Source of the DNA: Umezawaea beigongshangensis
GTDB taxonomy: Bacteria; Actinomycetota; Actinomycetes; Mycobacteriales; Pseudonocardiaceae
Assembly: GCF_016464305.1 (NCBI RefSeq)
Contig: NZ_JAEIOJ010000006.1
Location: 1-64,000 of the forward strand
Direction of reading: 5' to 3'
DNA length: 64,000 nucleotides
In this document: piece after piece, positions 45,472 through 56,756 of the stretch
Layout: each line of letters starts with the position of its first letter
How positions within the stretch are numbered: the stretch's first letter is position 1
Made by a program: the position numbers and the translations under genes
The notes under the pieces: model-generated
Told to the model about the DNA's origin: nothing
Database searches by the model: none
What the model saw: the letters and a program-made list of their open reading frames with translations, nothing else

Positions 45472-46011
45472 GTGGGGACCGTGACGGCCGTGAGCCGGAG
45501 TGCGCAGTACACCTTCCACAAGCCGAACGCCGACGTCGTGCGGCTGCTGGCCGGGCTGGGCGTCGAGGGCGACGTGCACCTGGGGGAGACCGTGAAGCAC
45601 CGCTCGCGGATGCGCCGCGATCCGACGCAGCCGAACCTGCGCCAGGTGCACCTGATCCACGCCGAGCTGCACGACGAGCTGCGCGCGGCGGGGTTCGTCG
45701 TGCAGCCGGGGCAGCTCGGCGAGAACGTCACCACCGCGGGGGTCGACCTGCTCGGGCTGCCCGCCGGCACGCTGCTGCGCCTGGGCGGGGAGGCCGTGGT
45801 GGAGGTGACCGGGCTGCGCAACCCGTGCGTGCAGCTCGACCGGTTCCAGGACGGCCTGCTGGAGGCGGTGCTGGACCGCGACGCCGACGGTGCGCTGATC
45901 CGCAAGGCCGGGATCATGGCCGTGGTGCGCACCGGTGGTGAGGTCCGCCCCGGCGACTCCGTGGACGTCGTCCTGCCCGCCGAGCCGCACGCGCCCCTGC
46001 AACCCGTCTGA
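45472..46011 (+). CDS. MOSC domain protein
   Basis: 179 aa from GTG 45472; GTG 45481 is an alternative. MOSC fold: GVEGDVHLGETVKHRSRM, QPNLRQVHLIHAELHDEL, GENVTTAGVDLLGLPAGTLLRLG and the conserved Cys in RNPCVQLDRFQDGLL. Stand-alone MOSC proteins bind molybdenum cofactor or carry sulfur and reduce N-hydroxylated compounds in some systems. Exact role unknown. Same strand as the membrane protein gene and probably co-transcribed. Confidence 0.85.
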   Translation: MGTVTAVSRSAQYTFHKPNADVVRLLAGLGVEGDVHLGETVKHRSRMRRDPTQPNLRQVHLIHAELHDELRAAGFVVQPGQLGENVTTAGVDLLGLPAGTLLRLGGEAVVEVTGLRNPCVQLDRFQDGLLEAVLDRDADGALIRKAGIMAVVRTGGEVRPGDSVDVVLPAEPHAPLQPV

Positions 46012-46137
46012 TTCCCCCCGGCCCGGCCTCCGAGCAGCTCGTCCGCCCTCGGCGACCGGTCGGCGTACGTGAACCCCGCCGACGTGCGATACGTGATACA
46101 CGGTAGTGACACGGATCACGGCGGAAGGGGAAGCGTC

Positions 46138-46587
46138 ATGTCCGCGCCGTTCGACGACTACCGGTCGCTGGGGTGGCGGGTCGTCGCCGAGGGAGGGGTC
46201 GTGCGCCTGCCGCTCCTGGGAGGGTTGGCGGCGCTCGCCGTGCCCGAGTGCTGGGGTTCCGCCATGATCGCGGTCCTCGCCGGCTGGGACTGCCGGTGCC
46301 CGGTGGTGCGGGTGCCCGCCGCGCGACCGTCCTGGGTCTTCATCTCCGACGGGGACGGCGTCGTGGTGCCGGAGGGCGGCGGCCCGCCCGGCGCGCTGGT
46401 GCTCAACACCCACCGCTGCGTGCTGCTGCCGCCGACGACGGTCGGCGGGCGCGCGGTGGGGTGGATGGCCGAACCGGACCCGCTGTCCCGGTGGCTGCCC
46501 ACCCTGGCCGCCGTGCTGTCCGCCGCGCGGCTGGTGACCTCCGGGGGCGGCCACTCGCTGAGACACCGGCGCAGGTCGGCCGCCTGA
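46138..46587 (+). CDS. Uncharacterised protein
   Basis: 149 aa from ATG 46138, gcggaagggg upstream. Starts FDDYRSLGWRVVAEGG, continues with AALAVPECWGSAMIAVLAGWDC, a stretch of beta-like segments (PVVRVPAARPSWVFISDGDGVVV, then THRCVLLPPTTVGGRAVGWM) and ends basic. The layout recalls the N-terminal part of actinobacterial bifunctional primase/polymerase-like proteins, but the match is loose and catalytic residues cannot be placed. Codon use is normal. Treat as a hypothetical protein. Confidence 0.6.
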   Translation: MSAPFDDYRSLGWRVVAEGGVVRLPLLGGLAALAVPECWGSAMIAVLAGWDCRCPVVRVPAARPSWVFISDGDGVVVPEGGGPPGALVLNTHRCVLLPPTTVGGRAVGWMAEPDPLSRWLPTLAAVLSAARLVTSGGGHSLRHRRRSAA

Positions 46588-46706
46588 GAGCGGATTCCGC
46601 CGAGCACCAACGATGATCGCGCTCTCACGGAGTGTGCCGATTCGTTGTGGCACGAGTGTTGACCGCTCTCGCTTCCTCGCTGTTAACTGCATCACACCGC
46701 TCCTGT

Positions 46707-46730
46707 GGAACCGGTGCCCAGACCGGTTCC
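46707..46730. promoter_or_regulatory. Candidate LacI operator (autoregulation)
   Basis: GGAACCGGT and ACCGGTTCC are 9-bp perfect inverted arms with a 6-nt spacer, 36 nt upstream of the LacI start codon. A location between promoter and start suits self-repression. Confidence 0.5.
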
Positions 46731-46766
46731 GGGGTGTGGTCCCACCGCAGTGGACGAGGAGTTCCC

Positions 46767-47762
46767 GTGCGCGTCACCATCGCCGAGGTCGCCCTGCGGG
46801 CCAGGGTGAGCAAGGCGACGGTCTCCCGCGTCCTCAACGCCAAGCCGGACGTCGACGCGTCCACGGCCCGGCGGGTCCGGCAGGTGATCGAGGAGATCGG
46901 TTACGTGCCCAGCGCCCGCGCGGCGGGTCTGGCCAGGGGCAACACCCGCACCGTCGGCATGCTCGTCCCGTCGATGACGTGGCCGTGGATGGGCGAGGTG
47001 CTCCAGGGCGTCGTGGACACCCTGGAGGCCGAGGGGTACGGGATGCTGCTCTACACCGTCAACCGCGGCGCCGAGTCGCTCGCGCAGTTCGCGAGTCACG
47101 TCTCCGCCAACGCGTTCGACGGGCTCCTGGTCGTCGAACCGCCCCACACCACGAACTACATCGCCAAGCTCCACGCGGCGGGCCTGCCCGTCGTGATGAT
47201 CGACGACCGCGGGACGCACCCCCGGTTCCCGAGCGTCGCGACCACCAACCGCGAGGGCGGGTGGAGCGCCGCGCGCCACCTGCTGGCCGGTGGTCGTTCG
47301 CGCTTCGCCGTCGTCACCGGGCCGCGGCACTTCGGGTGCGTCGGGGACCGGCTCGACGGGTTCCGCGACGCGCTCGACGCCGCGGGCGTCCGGCTGAACC
47401 CGAAGCTGGTGGTGGACGGCGACTTCACCACAGGAGGAGGCGTGGCCGCGACGGTCGGGCTGCTCGGCACCGGCCTGCGCTTCGACGGCGTGTTCGCCCA
47501 GAACGACCTGTCCGCCATCGGGGTGATGCGGGCGCTGCGCGACAGCGGACGCCTCGTGCCCGACGACGTGGCGGTGATCGGGTTCGACGACGTGCCGACG
47601 GCGGCGCACACCGAGCCGTCGCTGACCACGGTGCGCCAGCCGCTGCACCAGATGGGAGCGACGGCCGCGCGCCTGCTGCTCGACCACCTGACCGGCAACG
47701 CCGTGCGGGACGTTCCGCTGGTGCTGCCGACCTCGCTCGTGGTGCGGAGATCCGCGCCCTGA
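46767..47762 (+). CDS. LacI family regulator of the beta-glucoside uptake locus
   Basis: 331 aa from GTG 46767 with a gaggag site. HTH: TIAEVALRARVSKATVSRVLNAKPDVDASTARRV, hinge near GYVPSARAAGLARG. Sensor domain with MLVPSMTWPWMGEVLQGVVDTLEAEGYGMLLY, FDGVFAQNDLSAIGVMRAL and VIGFDDVPTAAHTEPSLTTVRQPL. It precedes a lipoprotein, permease, ATPase and GH1 gene set on the same strand. A CebR-like palindrome lies before the lipoprotein gene. Likely the local repressor, induced by a beta-linked disaccharide. Confidence 0.88.
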   Translation: MRVTIAEVALRARVSKATVSRVLNAKPDVDASTARRVRQVIEEIGYVPSARAAGLARGNTRTVGMLVPSMTWPWMGEVLQGVVDTLEAEGYGMLLYTVNRGAESLAQFASHVSANAFDGLLVVEPPHTTNYIAKLHAAGLPVVMIDDRGTHPRFPSVATTNREGGWSAARHLLAGGRSRFAVVTGPRHFGCVGDRLDGFRDALDAAGVRLNPKLVVDGDFTTGGGVAATVGLLGTGLRFDGVFAQNDLSAIGVMRALRDSGRLVPDDVAVIGFDDVPTAAHTEPSLTTVRQPLHQMGATAARLLLDHLTGNAVRDVPLVLPTSLVVRRSAP

Positions 47763-47844
47763 TCGGTCACACCCCGTCCGACCGGTAAGCCCCGCCAGCG
47801 CATCCCGTGCCGTCCGTCAGGCCGGTTCTTCGGGCACGTCCGCG

Positions 47845-47864
47845 TGCGAGAGCGCTCTCTCGCA
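47845..47864. promoter_or_regulatory. CebR-like LacI operator before the uptake operon
   Basis: TGCGAGA-GCGCTC-TCTCGCA is a 20-bp inverted repeat with 7-bp arms; nested in it is GAGAGCGCTCTC (47848-47859), close to the known cellobiose repressor site TGGGAGCGCTCCCA. It is 20 nt before the lipoprotein start. Confidence 0.65.
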
Positions 47865-47884
47865 CTCCTACCTCGGGAGAAGGA

Positions 47885-49552
47885 ATGCGTCGTCATCACA
47901 GGTCAACGCGCGCTCTGCTCGGCGTCGTCGCAGCGGCGACGCTCGTGCTCGCGGGGTGCTCGGGCGGTGGTGTCACCGCCGCGTCCGATCCGAACGTCCT
48001 GACCGTGGGCATGCCGAACGGGCCCCAGACCAACAACAACAACCCGTTCCTGCCGACGTCGGCGAGCTCCTCCCTGGGCTACCGCTACATGATCTACGAG
48101 ACGCTCGCCCAGCTGAACATGATCAAGCCGGAGGAGGAGCCGACCCCCTGGCTCGCGGAGAGCTGGGAGTGGTCCCCGGACTACACGAAGATCACCTTCA
48201 CGACGCGCTCCGGCGTGACGTGGTCCGACGGCGAGGCGTTCTCGGCCGCCGACGTGGCGTACACGTTCACCCTCCTGCGGGACGTGACGGCGCTCAACTT
48301 CAACGGCCTGCCCGTCGCCTCGGCCACGGCGACCGGTGACGACACCGCCGAGGTGACCTTCACCAAGCCGCAGTTCGTCAACCAGTGGAAGATCTTCCAG
48401 ACGACCGTCGTGCCCGAGCACGTCTGGTCGAAGGTGCCCGACCCGGCGACGTTCACCGACGAGAAGCCCGTCGGCACCGGCCCGTACGCGCTGAAGACGT
48501 TCACGCCGCAGACGGTCGCGCTGACCGTGCGCGACCAGTACTGGCAGGACCTGCCGGAGGTGCCGGAGCTCCAGTACACCTCGTACAACGACAACAGCGC
48601 GCAGACCACCGCCCTGGCCAACGGCACGAGCCAGTGGTCCTACGTGTTCATGCCGAACTACGAGCGCCTGTTCATCGCCGAGGACCCCGCGAACCACAAG
48701 CTCTGGTACCCCTCGGGCCTCGGCATCCACGGTCTGTGGTTCAACACCTCCAGGGCCCCGTTCGACGACGTGGCGGTGCGCCGGGCCGTCAACGACGTGA
48801 TCGACCGCGAGACCATCTTCGTGCAGGGCGAGTCGAAGCTCTACCCGAAGATCGACAGTCTCACCGGCCTGCCCTCGCCCGCCGGTGACTCGTTCCTCGC
48901 GCCCGAGTTCGCCGACGCCAAGCACGTCGTGGACGTGGAGAGGGCGAAGCAGCGCCTCGCCGCCGCCGGGTACACCCTCGACGGCGACGTGCTGAAGGAC
49001 GGGTCCGGCGACCCGGTGACCTTCACGCTCACCAACCCGGCCGGTTGGTCCGACTACCTGACCGATCTCGACATCGTCAAGAACAGCGTCAAGCAGCTCG
49101 GCATCACCGCCGAGGTCCGGACGCAGACCGTCGAGCAGTGGACCACCGACTTCACCTCGGGCGAGTTCGACGCCTCGATGCGGTGGACCAACACCGGCGC
49201 GACGCCGTACGAGATCTACTCCAACGTCATGGACGGCAGCCAGAACAAGCCCGTGGGCGAGGTCGCGGCCAGCACCTTCGGCCGGTTCGACGACGCCGAG
49301 GCGACGCAGGCGCTCGCCGACTACGCCGCGGCGCTCGACGACGGCGCTCGCGCCACCGCGCTGGCGACGTTGCAGAAGATCATGGTCGAGCAGGTGCCGA
49401 TGGTGCCGACCTCCGCCGGTCCGCTGGGCGCGGAGTACAACCAGAAGCACTGGGTCGGCTGGCCCAGCCCGGAGGACCCCTACGCGCCGCCGCAGCCGAC
49501 GCAGCCCAACGCCCTGCAGATCGTCCTGAAGCTGAAGCCGGCGAACGGATGA
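47885..49552 (+). CDS. ABC transporter substrate-binding lipoprotein (family 5, Opp/Dpp type)
   Basis: 555 aa from ATG 47885 (gggagaagg upstream). Lipoprotein signal with lipobox LVLAGC at about residues 19-24. Solute-binding family 5: [65 protein letters not shown], and [14 protein letters not shown]. Family members bind oligopeptides, but several beta-oligosaccharide transporters of thermophiles and actinobacteria use the same family. The GH1 gene and LacI control favour a sugar here. ATGA overlap with the next gene. Confidence 0.9.
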   Translation: MRRHHRSTRALLGVVAAATLVLAGCSGGGVTAASDPNVLTVGMPNGPQTNNNNPFLPTSASSSLGYRYMIYETLAQLNMIKPEEEPTPWLAESWEWSPDYTKITFTTRSGVTWSDGEAFSAADVAYTFTLLRDVTALNFNGLPVASATATGDDTAEVTFTKPQFVNQWKIFQTTVVPEHVWSKVPDPATFTDEKPVGTGPYALKTFTPQTVALTVRDQYWQDLPEVPELQYTSYNDNSAQTTALANGTSQWSYVFMPNYERLFIAEDPANHKLWYPSGLGIHGLWFNTSRAPFDDVAVRRAVNDVIDRETIFVQGESKLYPKIDSLTGLPSPAGDSFLAPEFADAKHVVDVERAKQRLAAAGYTLDGDVLKDGSGDPVTFTLTNPAGWSDYLTDLDIVKNSVKQLGITAEVRTQTVEQWTTDFTSGEFDASMRWTNTGATPYEIYSNVMDGSQNKPVGEVAASTFGRFDDAEATQALADYAAALDDGARATALATLQKIMVEQVPMVPTSAGPLGAEYNQKHWVGWPSPEDPYAPPQPTQPNALQIVLKLKPANG

Positions 49553-50545
49553 GCGGCGAGGTGGTGCTGGAGGCGCGCGGGGTGAGCAAGCTGTTCCCGC
49601 TCGCGCGCCGCGGGCGCGACGTGCTCACCCGGCGGGTCAGGGCCGTGCACGCGGTCGACGGCGTGACGCTGCAACTGCGCCGGGGAGAGGTGACCGCGCT
49701 CGTCGGGGAGTCGGGTTCGGGGAAGTCCACCGTCGCCAGGCTGCTCGCCCAGCTGTACCCGCCGACGTCGGGTGAGATCCTGCTCGACGGCGAGCCGACC
49801 GCCGTGCGGCGCGGCCGGAGGTTCCGGGAGTACTGCAGCTCGGTGCAGCTCGTCTTCCAGGACCCGTTCGCGTCGCTGAACCCGGTGCACACCGTCCGGT
49901 ACCACCTCACCCGGCCGCTGCGCATCCACGGAGGACGGCTGCGGGGCGCGGAGCTGGAGCAGGCGCTGGAGTCGCTGCTGGAACGCGTGCAGCTGGCCCC
50001 GGCGGCCCGCTTCGTCGACAAGTACCCGCACGAGCTGTCCGGCGGTGCTGCTCGCCGACGAGCCGGTGTCGATGCTCGACGTCTCCATCAGGCTCGGCGT
50101 GCTGAACCTGCTGCGGGACCTCGAGGAGCGCCTGAGCCTGGCGATCCTCTACATCACCCACGACATCGCCTCCGCGCGCTACTTCGCCGACACCACGCTG
50201 GTGATGTACGCGGGACGGGTCGTGGAGGGCGGCGACAGCGAGACCGTCACCCAGAAGCCCGCGCACCCGTACACCCAGCTGCTGATCGCCTCCGCGCCGC
50301 ACCCCGAGCGCGCGGACGTCGCGGCGGGTCGCCCGGTCCTGGAGACGGCGGCCGAGCCGCCGAGCCCGATCGACCCGCCGGAGGGCTGCCGGTTCAGCCC
50401 GCGCTGCCCGAGGGCGGTGGAGCGGTGCGGCACCAGCACGCCGCCGCGCTTCGAGCTGGGGAACGGGCACTGGGCGGCGTGCTGGCTCTACGAGGGCGTG
50501 GAGGGCTCGGCCGAGCCGATCCCGGAGCTGGAGGCGTCGTCGTGA
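49549..50545 (+). pseudogene. Broken Opp/Dpp-type ABC ATPase (about 50-nt deletion at the signature motif)
   Basis: The first 166 codons are a normal DppF-like ATPase: Walker [11 protein letters not shown]-loop [12 protein letters not shown], and HELSGG up to about 50043. There the expected signature remainder (QRQR... about 16 residues) is missing and the frame shifts: [13 protein letters not shown] and [13 protein letters not shown] continue in the other phase to a stop at 50545. The gap is about 50 nt, so the frame is lost. The tail keeps the Opp-type Cys-rich end ([15 protein letters not shown]). Start ATG 49549 overlaps the lipoprotein stop; the end overlaps the permease start by 4 nt. 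Either a recent mutation or a sequencing/assembly error. Confidence 0.88.
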
Positions 50546-51522
50546 CCTTCCTGCTGCGGCGAGCCGCCTTCTACCTGGTGACGGCGTGGGCCGCCATCAC
50601 GATCAACTTCGTGCTGCCCCGGATGCTGCCGGGCGACCCGGTGCAGACGATGATCACCCGCTTCCAGGGCAGGCTCAGCGCGGACGCCATCGCGTCGCTC
50701 CACGTGCTGTTCGGGCTCGACGCCGGGGAGAGCCTGCCGACCCAGTACTGGAAGTACTGGGAGAACCTCTTCCGGGGCGACCTCGGCCTGTCGTTCACGT
50801 TCTTCCCGACGACCGTCACCGACGTCGTCGCGCAGAGCCTGCCGTGGACGCTGTCGCTGATGGGCGTCACGACGGTCATCAGCTTCGTCCTGGGCACGCT
50901 GATCGGCGTGTACGCCGGCTGGCGGCGCGGGTCGTGGCTGGACGGCCTGCTGCCCGTCACCACGTTCTTCTCCGCCATCCCGTACTTCTGGCTGGGCCTC
51001 ATCGCCATCGCCGTGTTCGCGGTGAACCTCCGGGCGTTCCCCGCCGCGGGCGGTTACGCGCCGGGCGTGGTGCCGGGCTTCACGGCCGAGTTCGTCGGCA
51101 GCGCCCTGTACCACGCCGTGCTGCCCGGTGTGACGATCGTCGTCAGCTCCGTCGCGGGCTGGGTACTCGGGATGCGCAACATGATGGTCACGGTGTCGTC
51201 GGAGGACTACGTGGTGGCCGCGCACGCCAAGGGCCTGCCGGAGCGCCGGGTGATGCTGCGCTACGCGGCGCGCAACGCGGTCCTGCCGAGCGTGTCGGGC
51301 TTCGCCCTGTCGCTGGGCTTCATCGTCGGCGGCACCCTGCTCGTGGAGATGGTGTTCTCCTACCCCGGCATCGGCTTCGTGCTGTTCCAGGCGGTCAACG
51401 CCAAGGACTACCCGCTCATGCAGGGCATCTTCCTCATCATCACCCTGGCGGTGCTCGTGGCGAACCTGCTCGCCGACGTCGTGTACCTGCTGCTCGATCC
51501 GCGCACCAGGAAGGTGAGTTGA
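50542..51522 (+). CDS. ABC transporter permease (DppB/OppB type)
   Basis: 326 aa from GTG 50542, overlapping the ATPase tail stop by 4 nt (GTGA). Six membrane segments; [31 protein letters not shown] at the start is the typical OppB N-terminus, and the EAA loop is [28 protein letters not shown]. One half of the membrane channel. Because of the deletion upstream, the frame of the truncated ATPase now runs without a stop into this gene (open from 49549 to 51522). Confidence 0.9.
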   Translation: MTFLLRRAAFYLVTAWAAITINFVLPRMLPGDPVQTMITRFQGRLSADAIASLHVLFGLDAGESLPTQYWKYWENLFRGDLGLSFTFFPTTVTDVVAQSLPWTLSLMGVTTVISFVLGTLIGVYAGWRRGSWLDGLLPVTTFFSAIPYFWLGLIAIAVFAVNLRAFPAAGGYAPGVVPGFTAEFVGSALYHAVLPGVTIVVSSVAGWVLGMRNMMVTVSSEDYVVAAHAKGLPERRVMLRYAARNAVLPSVSGFALSLGFIVGGTLLVEMVFSYPGIGFVLFQAVNAKDYPLMQGIFLIITLAVLVANLLADVVYLLLDPRTRKVS

Positions 51523-51523
51523 C

Positions 51524-52426
51524 TTGCGCTTCCGCGTGAACCCCAAGACCGGGACCGGCCTGGGCGTCCTGGGCTTCTTCGTGCTGATCGCGGCGATCGG
51601 TCCGTGGATCGCGCCGTACGACCCGTCCGCGATGGGACCCGACCTGCTGCGACCGCCGTCGATGCGCCACCCGTTCGGCACGACGCAGACCGGGCAGGAC
51701 GTCTTCTCCCAGATCCTCGTCGGCACCCGCGGCGTGCTCGTCGTGGGCCTGGTGGCCGGCCTGATCGCCACGGTGCTCTCGGTGGTCGTCGGCGTGACCG
51801 CCGGTTTCCTGGGCGGCACGGCCGACGAGGTGCTCTCCGCGCTGAGCAACGTCTTCCTCGTCGTCCCGGCGCTGCCGCTGATCATCATCGTGGTGTCGTT
51901 CCTGCCCGACGCCAGCGACCTGGTCATCGCGCTCGCGATCAGCGCGACCGGCTGGGCGTGGGGAGCGCGCGTGCTGCGGGCGCAGACGCTCTCGCTGCGC
52001 CAGCGCGACCACGTCGAGGCCGCCCGCGCGACCGGTGAGCACACCTGGCGGCTCATCGTGTTCGAGGTGATGCCGAACCTCACGGCCGTCATCGCCTCCG
52101 GCTTCGTCGGCACGGTGATCTTCGCCGTGCTCTCCGAGATCACGCTGTCGTTCATCGGCGTCGCGAACATCTCCAACTGGAACTGGGGCACGGTCCTGTT
52201 CTGGGCGCAGAACAACCAGGCGCTCGCGCAGGGCGCGTGGTGGTGGTTCGTCCCGGCCGGGCTGAGCATCGCGCTGCTGGGCACCGCACTGTCGCTGATC
52301 AACTTCGGCATCGACGAGTTCGTCAACCCGAGGCTGCGCACATCCGGCAGGGTGAGGGGTGAGAAGGGGGCACGCACGAGGGCCGGCTTCACGCCGGTCG
52401 TCCGCACGGGAGGAGACCGGTCGTGA
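51524..52426 (+). CDS. ABC transporter permease (DppC/OppC type)
   Basis: 300 aa from TTG 51524, which begins one base after the previous stop. Membrane segments with GFFVLIAAIGPWIAPYDPSAM at the start, HPFGTTQTGQDVFSQILVGTR (OppC hallmark), the EAA loop VEAARATGEHTWRLIVFEVMPNLTAVI, and ISNWNWGTVLFWAQN. Second half of the channel. The last 4 nt overlap the next ATPase (GTGA). Confidence 0.9.
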   Translation: MRFRVNPKTGTGLGVLGFFVLIAAIGPWIAPYDPSAMGPDLLRPPSMRHPFGTTQTGQDVFSQILVGTRGVLVVGLVAGLIATVLSVVVGVTAGFLGGTADEVLSALSNVFLVVPALPLIIIVVSFLPDASDLVIALAISATGWAWGARVLRAQTLSLRQRDHVEAARATGEHTWRLIVFEVMPNLTAVIASGFVGTVIFAVLSEITLSFIGVANISNWNWGTVLFWAQNNQALAQGAWWWFVPAGLSIALLGTALSLINFGIDEFVNPRLRTSGRVRGEKGARTRAGFTPVVRTGGDRS

Positions 52427-53435
52427 CCGTGCTGGAGATCCGCGACCTGTCCGTCGACTACGGGCAGGGCGACGACGCCGTGCACGCCGTCAGCTCGGTG
52501 GACCTCACCCTGGAACGGGGCGAGGTGCTCGGCCTCGCGGGGGAGAGCGGCAGCGGCAAGTCCACCCTCGCCCACGCGATGACGCGGCTGCTCCCGCCGC
52601 CCGGCGTCATCACCTCCGGCGAGGTGCTCTACCACGGGCGGCGGTCCTCCTCCGACGGCCCGGTCGACGTGCTGGGCCTGACGCCGAAGGAGCTGCGCGC
52701 GTTCCGCTGGAGCGAGGTGTCCGTGGTGTTCCAGGGGGCGATGAACTCGCTCAACCCGGTCTCCACGGTGGAGCAGCAGCTCGGCGACGTGTTCCGGGCG
52801 CACCGCCGCGACATGACGGCCGCGCGCCGCACCGAGCGCAGCCGGGAACTGCTGGACCTGGTGGGCATCTCGGCCGACCGGCTCTCCGCGTACCCGCACC
52901 AGCTCTCCGGCGGGACGCGGCAGCGCGTCATGATCGCGATGGCGCTGGCCCTGGAGCCGGAGATCGTCGTCATGGACGAGCCGACCACGGCGCTGGACGT
53001 GGTGGTGCAGCGGCAGATCCTGGAGAAGATGATGCGGCTGCGCGAGCAGCTCGGCTTCGCCGTCGTGTTCATCACCCACGACATCTCGCTGCTGGTGGAG
53101 TTCTCCGACCGCATCGCCATCGTGTACGCGGGCCGCGTCGTGGAACAGGCCCCGGCGCGGGAGATCTACCGCGCCGCCGCGCACCCCTACAGCCGCGGCC
53201 TGCTCAACTCGTTCCCCGCCCTGCACGGGGAACGCAGGCCGCTCACCGGCATCCCCGGCTCGCCGCCCGACCTGCGGCACGTGCCGTCCGGCTGCCCGTT
53301 CCACCCGCGCTGCCCCAGCGCCTTCGACCCGTGCGACCAGGACACGCCGGCGCTCGTGCCACTGGGCGAGCACCGCAGCGCCGCCTGCTGGTTGCACACG
53401 ACGTCCCCGAGGAGAAGATCAGGAGTGGGAGCGAC

Positions 53436-53439
<4 letters not shown>
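52423..53439 (+). CDS. ABC transporter ATP-binding protein (DppD/OppD type)
   Basis: 338 aa from GTG 52423. Complete cassette: Walker [11 protein letters not shown]-loop VVFQGAMNSLNP, signature LSGGTRQRVM, Walker B IVVMDEPTTALD and H-loop THDISLL. The Opp-type C-terminal extension CPFHPRCPSAFDPC may carry an iron-sulfur or metal site. This intact ATPase may have to work as a homodimer if the first ATPase is really broken. ATGA overlap with the beta-glucosidase. Confidence 0.91.
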
Positions 53440-54818
<1,379 letters not shown>

Positions 54819-54832
54819 CCCCGCCGATCGCC

Positions 54833-54986
54833 GGTCCGGCCGTTCAAGCACGGTGAGTTGAGCGTTCGGGCAGGGCGAGTTGAGCGTTCGGGCAGGGCGA
54901 GTCGCGCGTTCGCGCGTCCGGGTGTGCTGGAGCGGTCAACTCGTGGTGCCCGAACGCTCCACTCGCGGTGCTGCAACGGGCGACTG
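54833..54986. repeat. 22-bp-period inverted repeat element, copy 2
   Basis: Seven contiguous 22-bp units (154 nt): four direct, starting at 54833 (degenerate), 54855, 54877 and 54899, then three inverse, ending at 54942, 54964 and 54986. The best units read gagttgagcg followed by ttcgggcagggc. The inverse arm forms the last 17 codons and stop of the ABC exporter gene on the minus strand. The arms can pair into a long imperfect hairpin between the two convergent genes. Confidence 0.87.
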
Positions 54987-56741
54987 GCGGGTGGGGCGGG
55001 TGCCCGACCAGGCCTGCCAGAGGGCGGCGTAGCGGCCTCCTGCGGCCAGCAGTTCGGCGTGGGTGCCCGTTTCCACCACCCGGCCCGCGTCCAGGACCAC
55101 CACGCGGTCGGCCGTCGCCGCCTGGGTCAGGCGGTGGGCCACCAGCAGGGCTGTCCTGCCCTCCAGCGCGCGGGTCGCCGCCTGCTCCAGGACTCGCGCG
55201 CCCGCGCTGCCCGCGTCGGCCGTCGCCTCGTCCAGGACGGCCACCGGGCGGTCGGCCAGCACCAGCCTGGCCAGCGCAAGCTGCTGGGCCTGCGCCACGG
55301 TCAGCCGGTGCCCGCCCTCGCCGACCACCGTGGCCAGCCCCTCGGGCAGGGCGGACGCCCACGCCAGCGCGCCGACGCGGTCCAGCGCGGCGGTGACCTC
55401 GGCCTCCGTGGCCGCCGGACGGGCCAGGCGCAGGTCCTCCACCAGCGGCCCGGCGAAGACGTGCACCTCCTGGGTGATCAGCGCGACGGTGCGCCGCACG
55501 CCGTCGGGTCCCAGGTCGTCCAGGTCGACGCCGCCGAGCGCCACGGACCCGCGGGTGGGCGGGTGCACCCCGGCGATCGTCTTCGCCAGCGTCGTCTTGC
55601 CCGCTCCGCTCGCGCCGACCAGGGCGACGCGCTCGCCGGAGACCAGGTGCAGGTCCACGTCGCTGAGCACGTCGTGGCCGGGCACGTAGGAGTGGCCGAC
55701 GCCCGCGACCTTCACCGAGCCGTCCACGGGGGCGGGCACCACGCGGGGGGCCGGCGGGAGCGGCTGGTCGATCACGCCGACGAGGCGCGACGTGCTCGCC
55801 GTGGCGGCCTGCGCGTCGTCGGCCAGCGCGAGCGCCGCGTTGATCGGGTTGAACAGGCCGTGGAAGTACAGGGCGGCGGCGGTGGCCGTGCCGATCGTCG
55901 CGCCGCCGTTGCCCACCAGCACGAAGCCGGTGATCAGCACCGCGGCCAGGCCGATGAACTCGGCGACGTTGAGCCGCCCGTAGAACCGGGTCAGCAGGGC
56001 GATCCCGCGCATCGCGAGGTCCACCGCCGCGCTGGAGCGGCGGCGCACGCGGGCCACGTGCTCGTCGGCGAGGCGGAACGTGCGCACGGTCGACGCGCCG
56101 CCGATGGTGTCGAGCAGCTGCTGCTGCTGAGCGCCCACGGCCACCCGCTGCTCGCCGTGCACGGCGATGGCCCGCCCGGCGTACCAGCGGACGGTGTGCA
56201 GCTGCACGGGAACGGCCAGCAGCGCGGCGAGCAGGAAGCGCCAGTCCAGCAGGGCCAGCGCGCCGAAGGTCATGACGATGGTCAGCGCGGAGCGGGCCAC
56301 GACCGGCAGCGCGGTCCTCACGGCCTCGGCGATGACCTGCACGTCACGCGTGACGCGCGCGGTCAGGTCGCCGGAACCGGCCTTCTCGACCTGGTCCAGC
56401 GGCAGGTGCAGGGCGCGGTCGACGAACCGCTCCCTCAGCTGCGCCAGGGCGCTCTCGCCCAGCCGCGCCACGAGCGACACGCCGACCGCCGACGCGACGC
56501 CCTGCACGACGGCGACGATCGCGAGCAGCACCACCGGGAGCGTGACGGCGTCGGCGGCGCGGCCCTGCGCGACGAGGTCCACGACGTGGCCGAGCAGGGG
56601 CGCGGTGAGCAGTCCGACGGCGGTGCCGACGACGAGGGTGCCGAACCCGGCGACCGCGAGCGCGCGGTGCGGGCGGACGAGTTCGCGCACGGCCCGCCTG
56701 GTGCGGGTCCCGGTGGCGACGGGCAGGATCTCGCGGTTCAC
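54936..56741 (-). CDS. ABC exporter subunit with canonical Walker motifs but degenerate signature
   Basis: 601 aa from GTG 56741 (gggaga upstream). Six membrane segments, then an ATPase domain: Walker A GASGAGKTT, Q-loop ALITQEVHV, Walker B PVAVLDEAT and H-loop VAHRLTQ intact, but the signature reads LTVAQAQQLA in place of LSGGQ. It is the partner of the gene 15 nt upstream. The last 17 codons, including APRVERSGTTS, come from the 22-bp repeat element, so the native C-terminus has been replaced. Given the iron boxes upstream, it probably exports the siderophore. Confidence 0.88.
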   Translation of the reverse strand: MNREILPVATGTRTRRAVRELVRPHRALAVAGFGTLVVGTAVGLLTAPLLGHVVDLVAQGRAADAVTLPVVLLAIVAVVQGVASAVGVSLVARLGESALAQLRERFVDRALHLPLDQVEKAGSGDLTARVTRDVQVIAEAVRTALPVVARSALTIVMTFGALALLDWRFLLAALLAVPVQLHTVRWYAGRAIAVHGEQRVAVGAQQQQLLDTIGGASTVRTFRLADEHVARVRRRSSAAVDLAMRGIALLTRFYGRLNVAEFIGLAAVLITGFVLVGNGGATIGTATAAALYFHGLFNPINAALALADDAQAATASTSRLVGVIDQPLPPAPRVVPAPVDGSVKVAGVGHSYVPGHDVLSDVDLHLVSGERVALVGASGAGKTTLAKTIAGVHPPTRGSVALGGVDLDDLGPDGVRRTVALITQEVHVFAGPLVEDLRLARPAATEAEVTAALDRVGALAWASALPEGLATVVGEGGHRLTVAQAQQLALARLVLADRPVAVLDEATADAGSAGARVLEQAATRALEGRTALLVAHRLTQAATADRVVVLDAGRVVETGTHAELLAAGGRYAALWQAWSGTRPTRQSPVAAPRVERSGTTS

Positions 56742-56756
56742 GACGTGTCTCCCGAC

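Noticed and set aside
50044-50541. Programmed frameshift in the ABC ATPase
   Set aside because: No slippery heptamer is seen, and about 16 signature-region residues are absent, which frameshifting cannot restore; a deletion explains it better.
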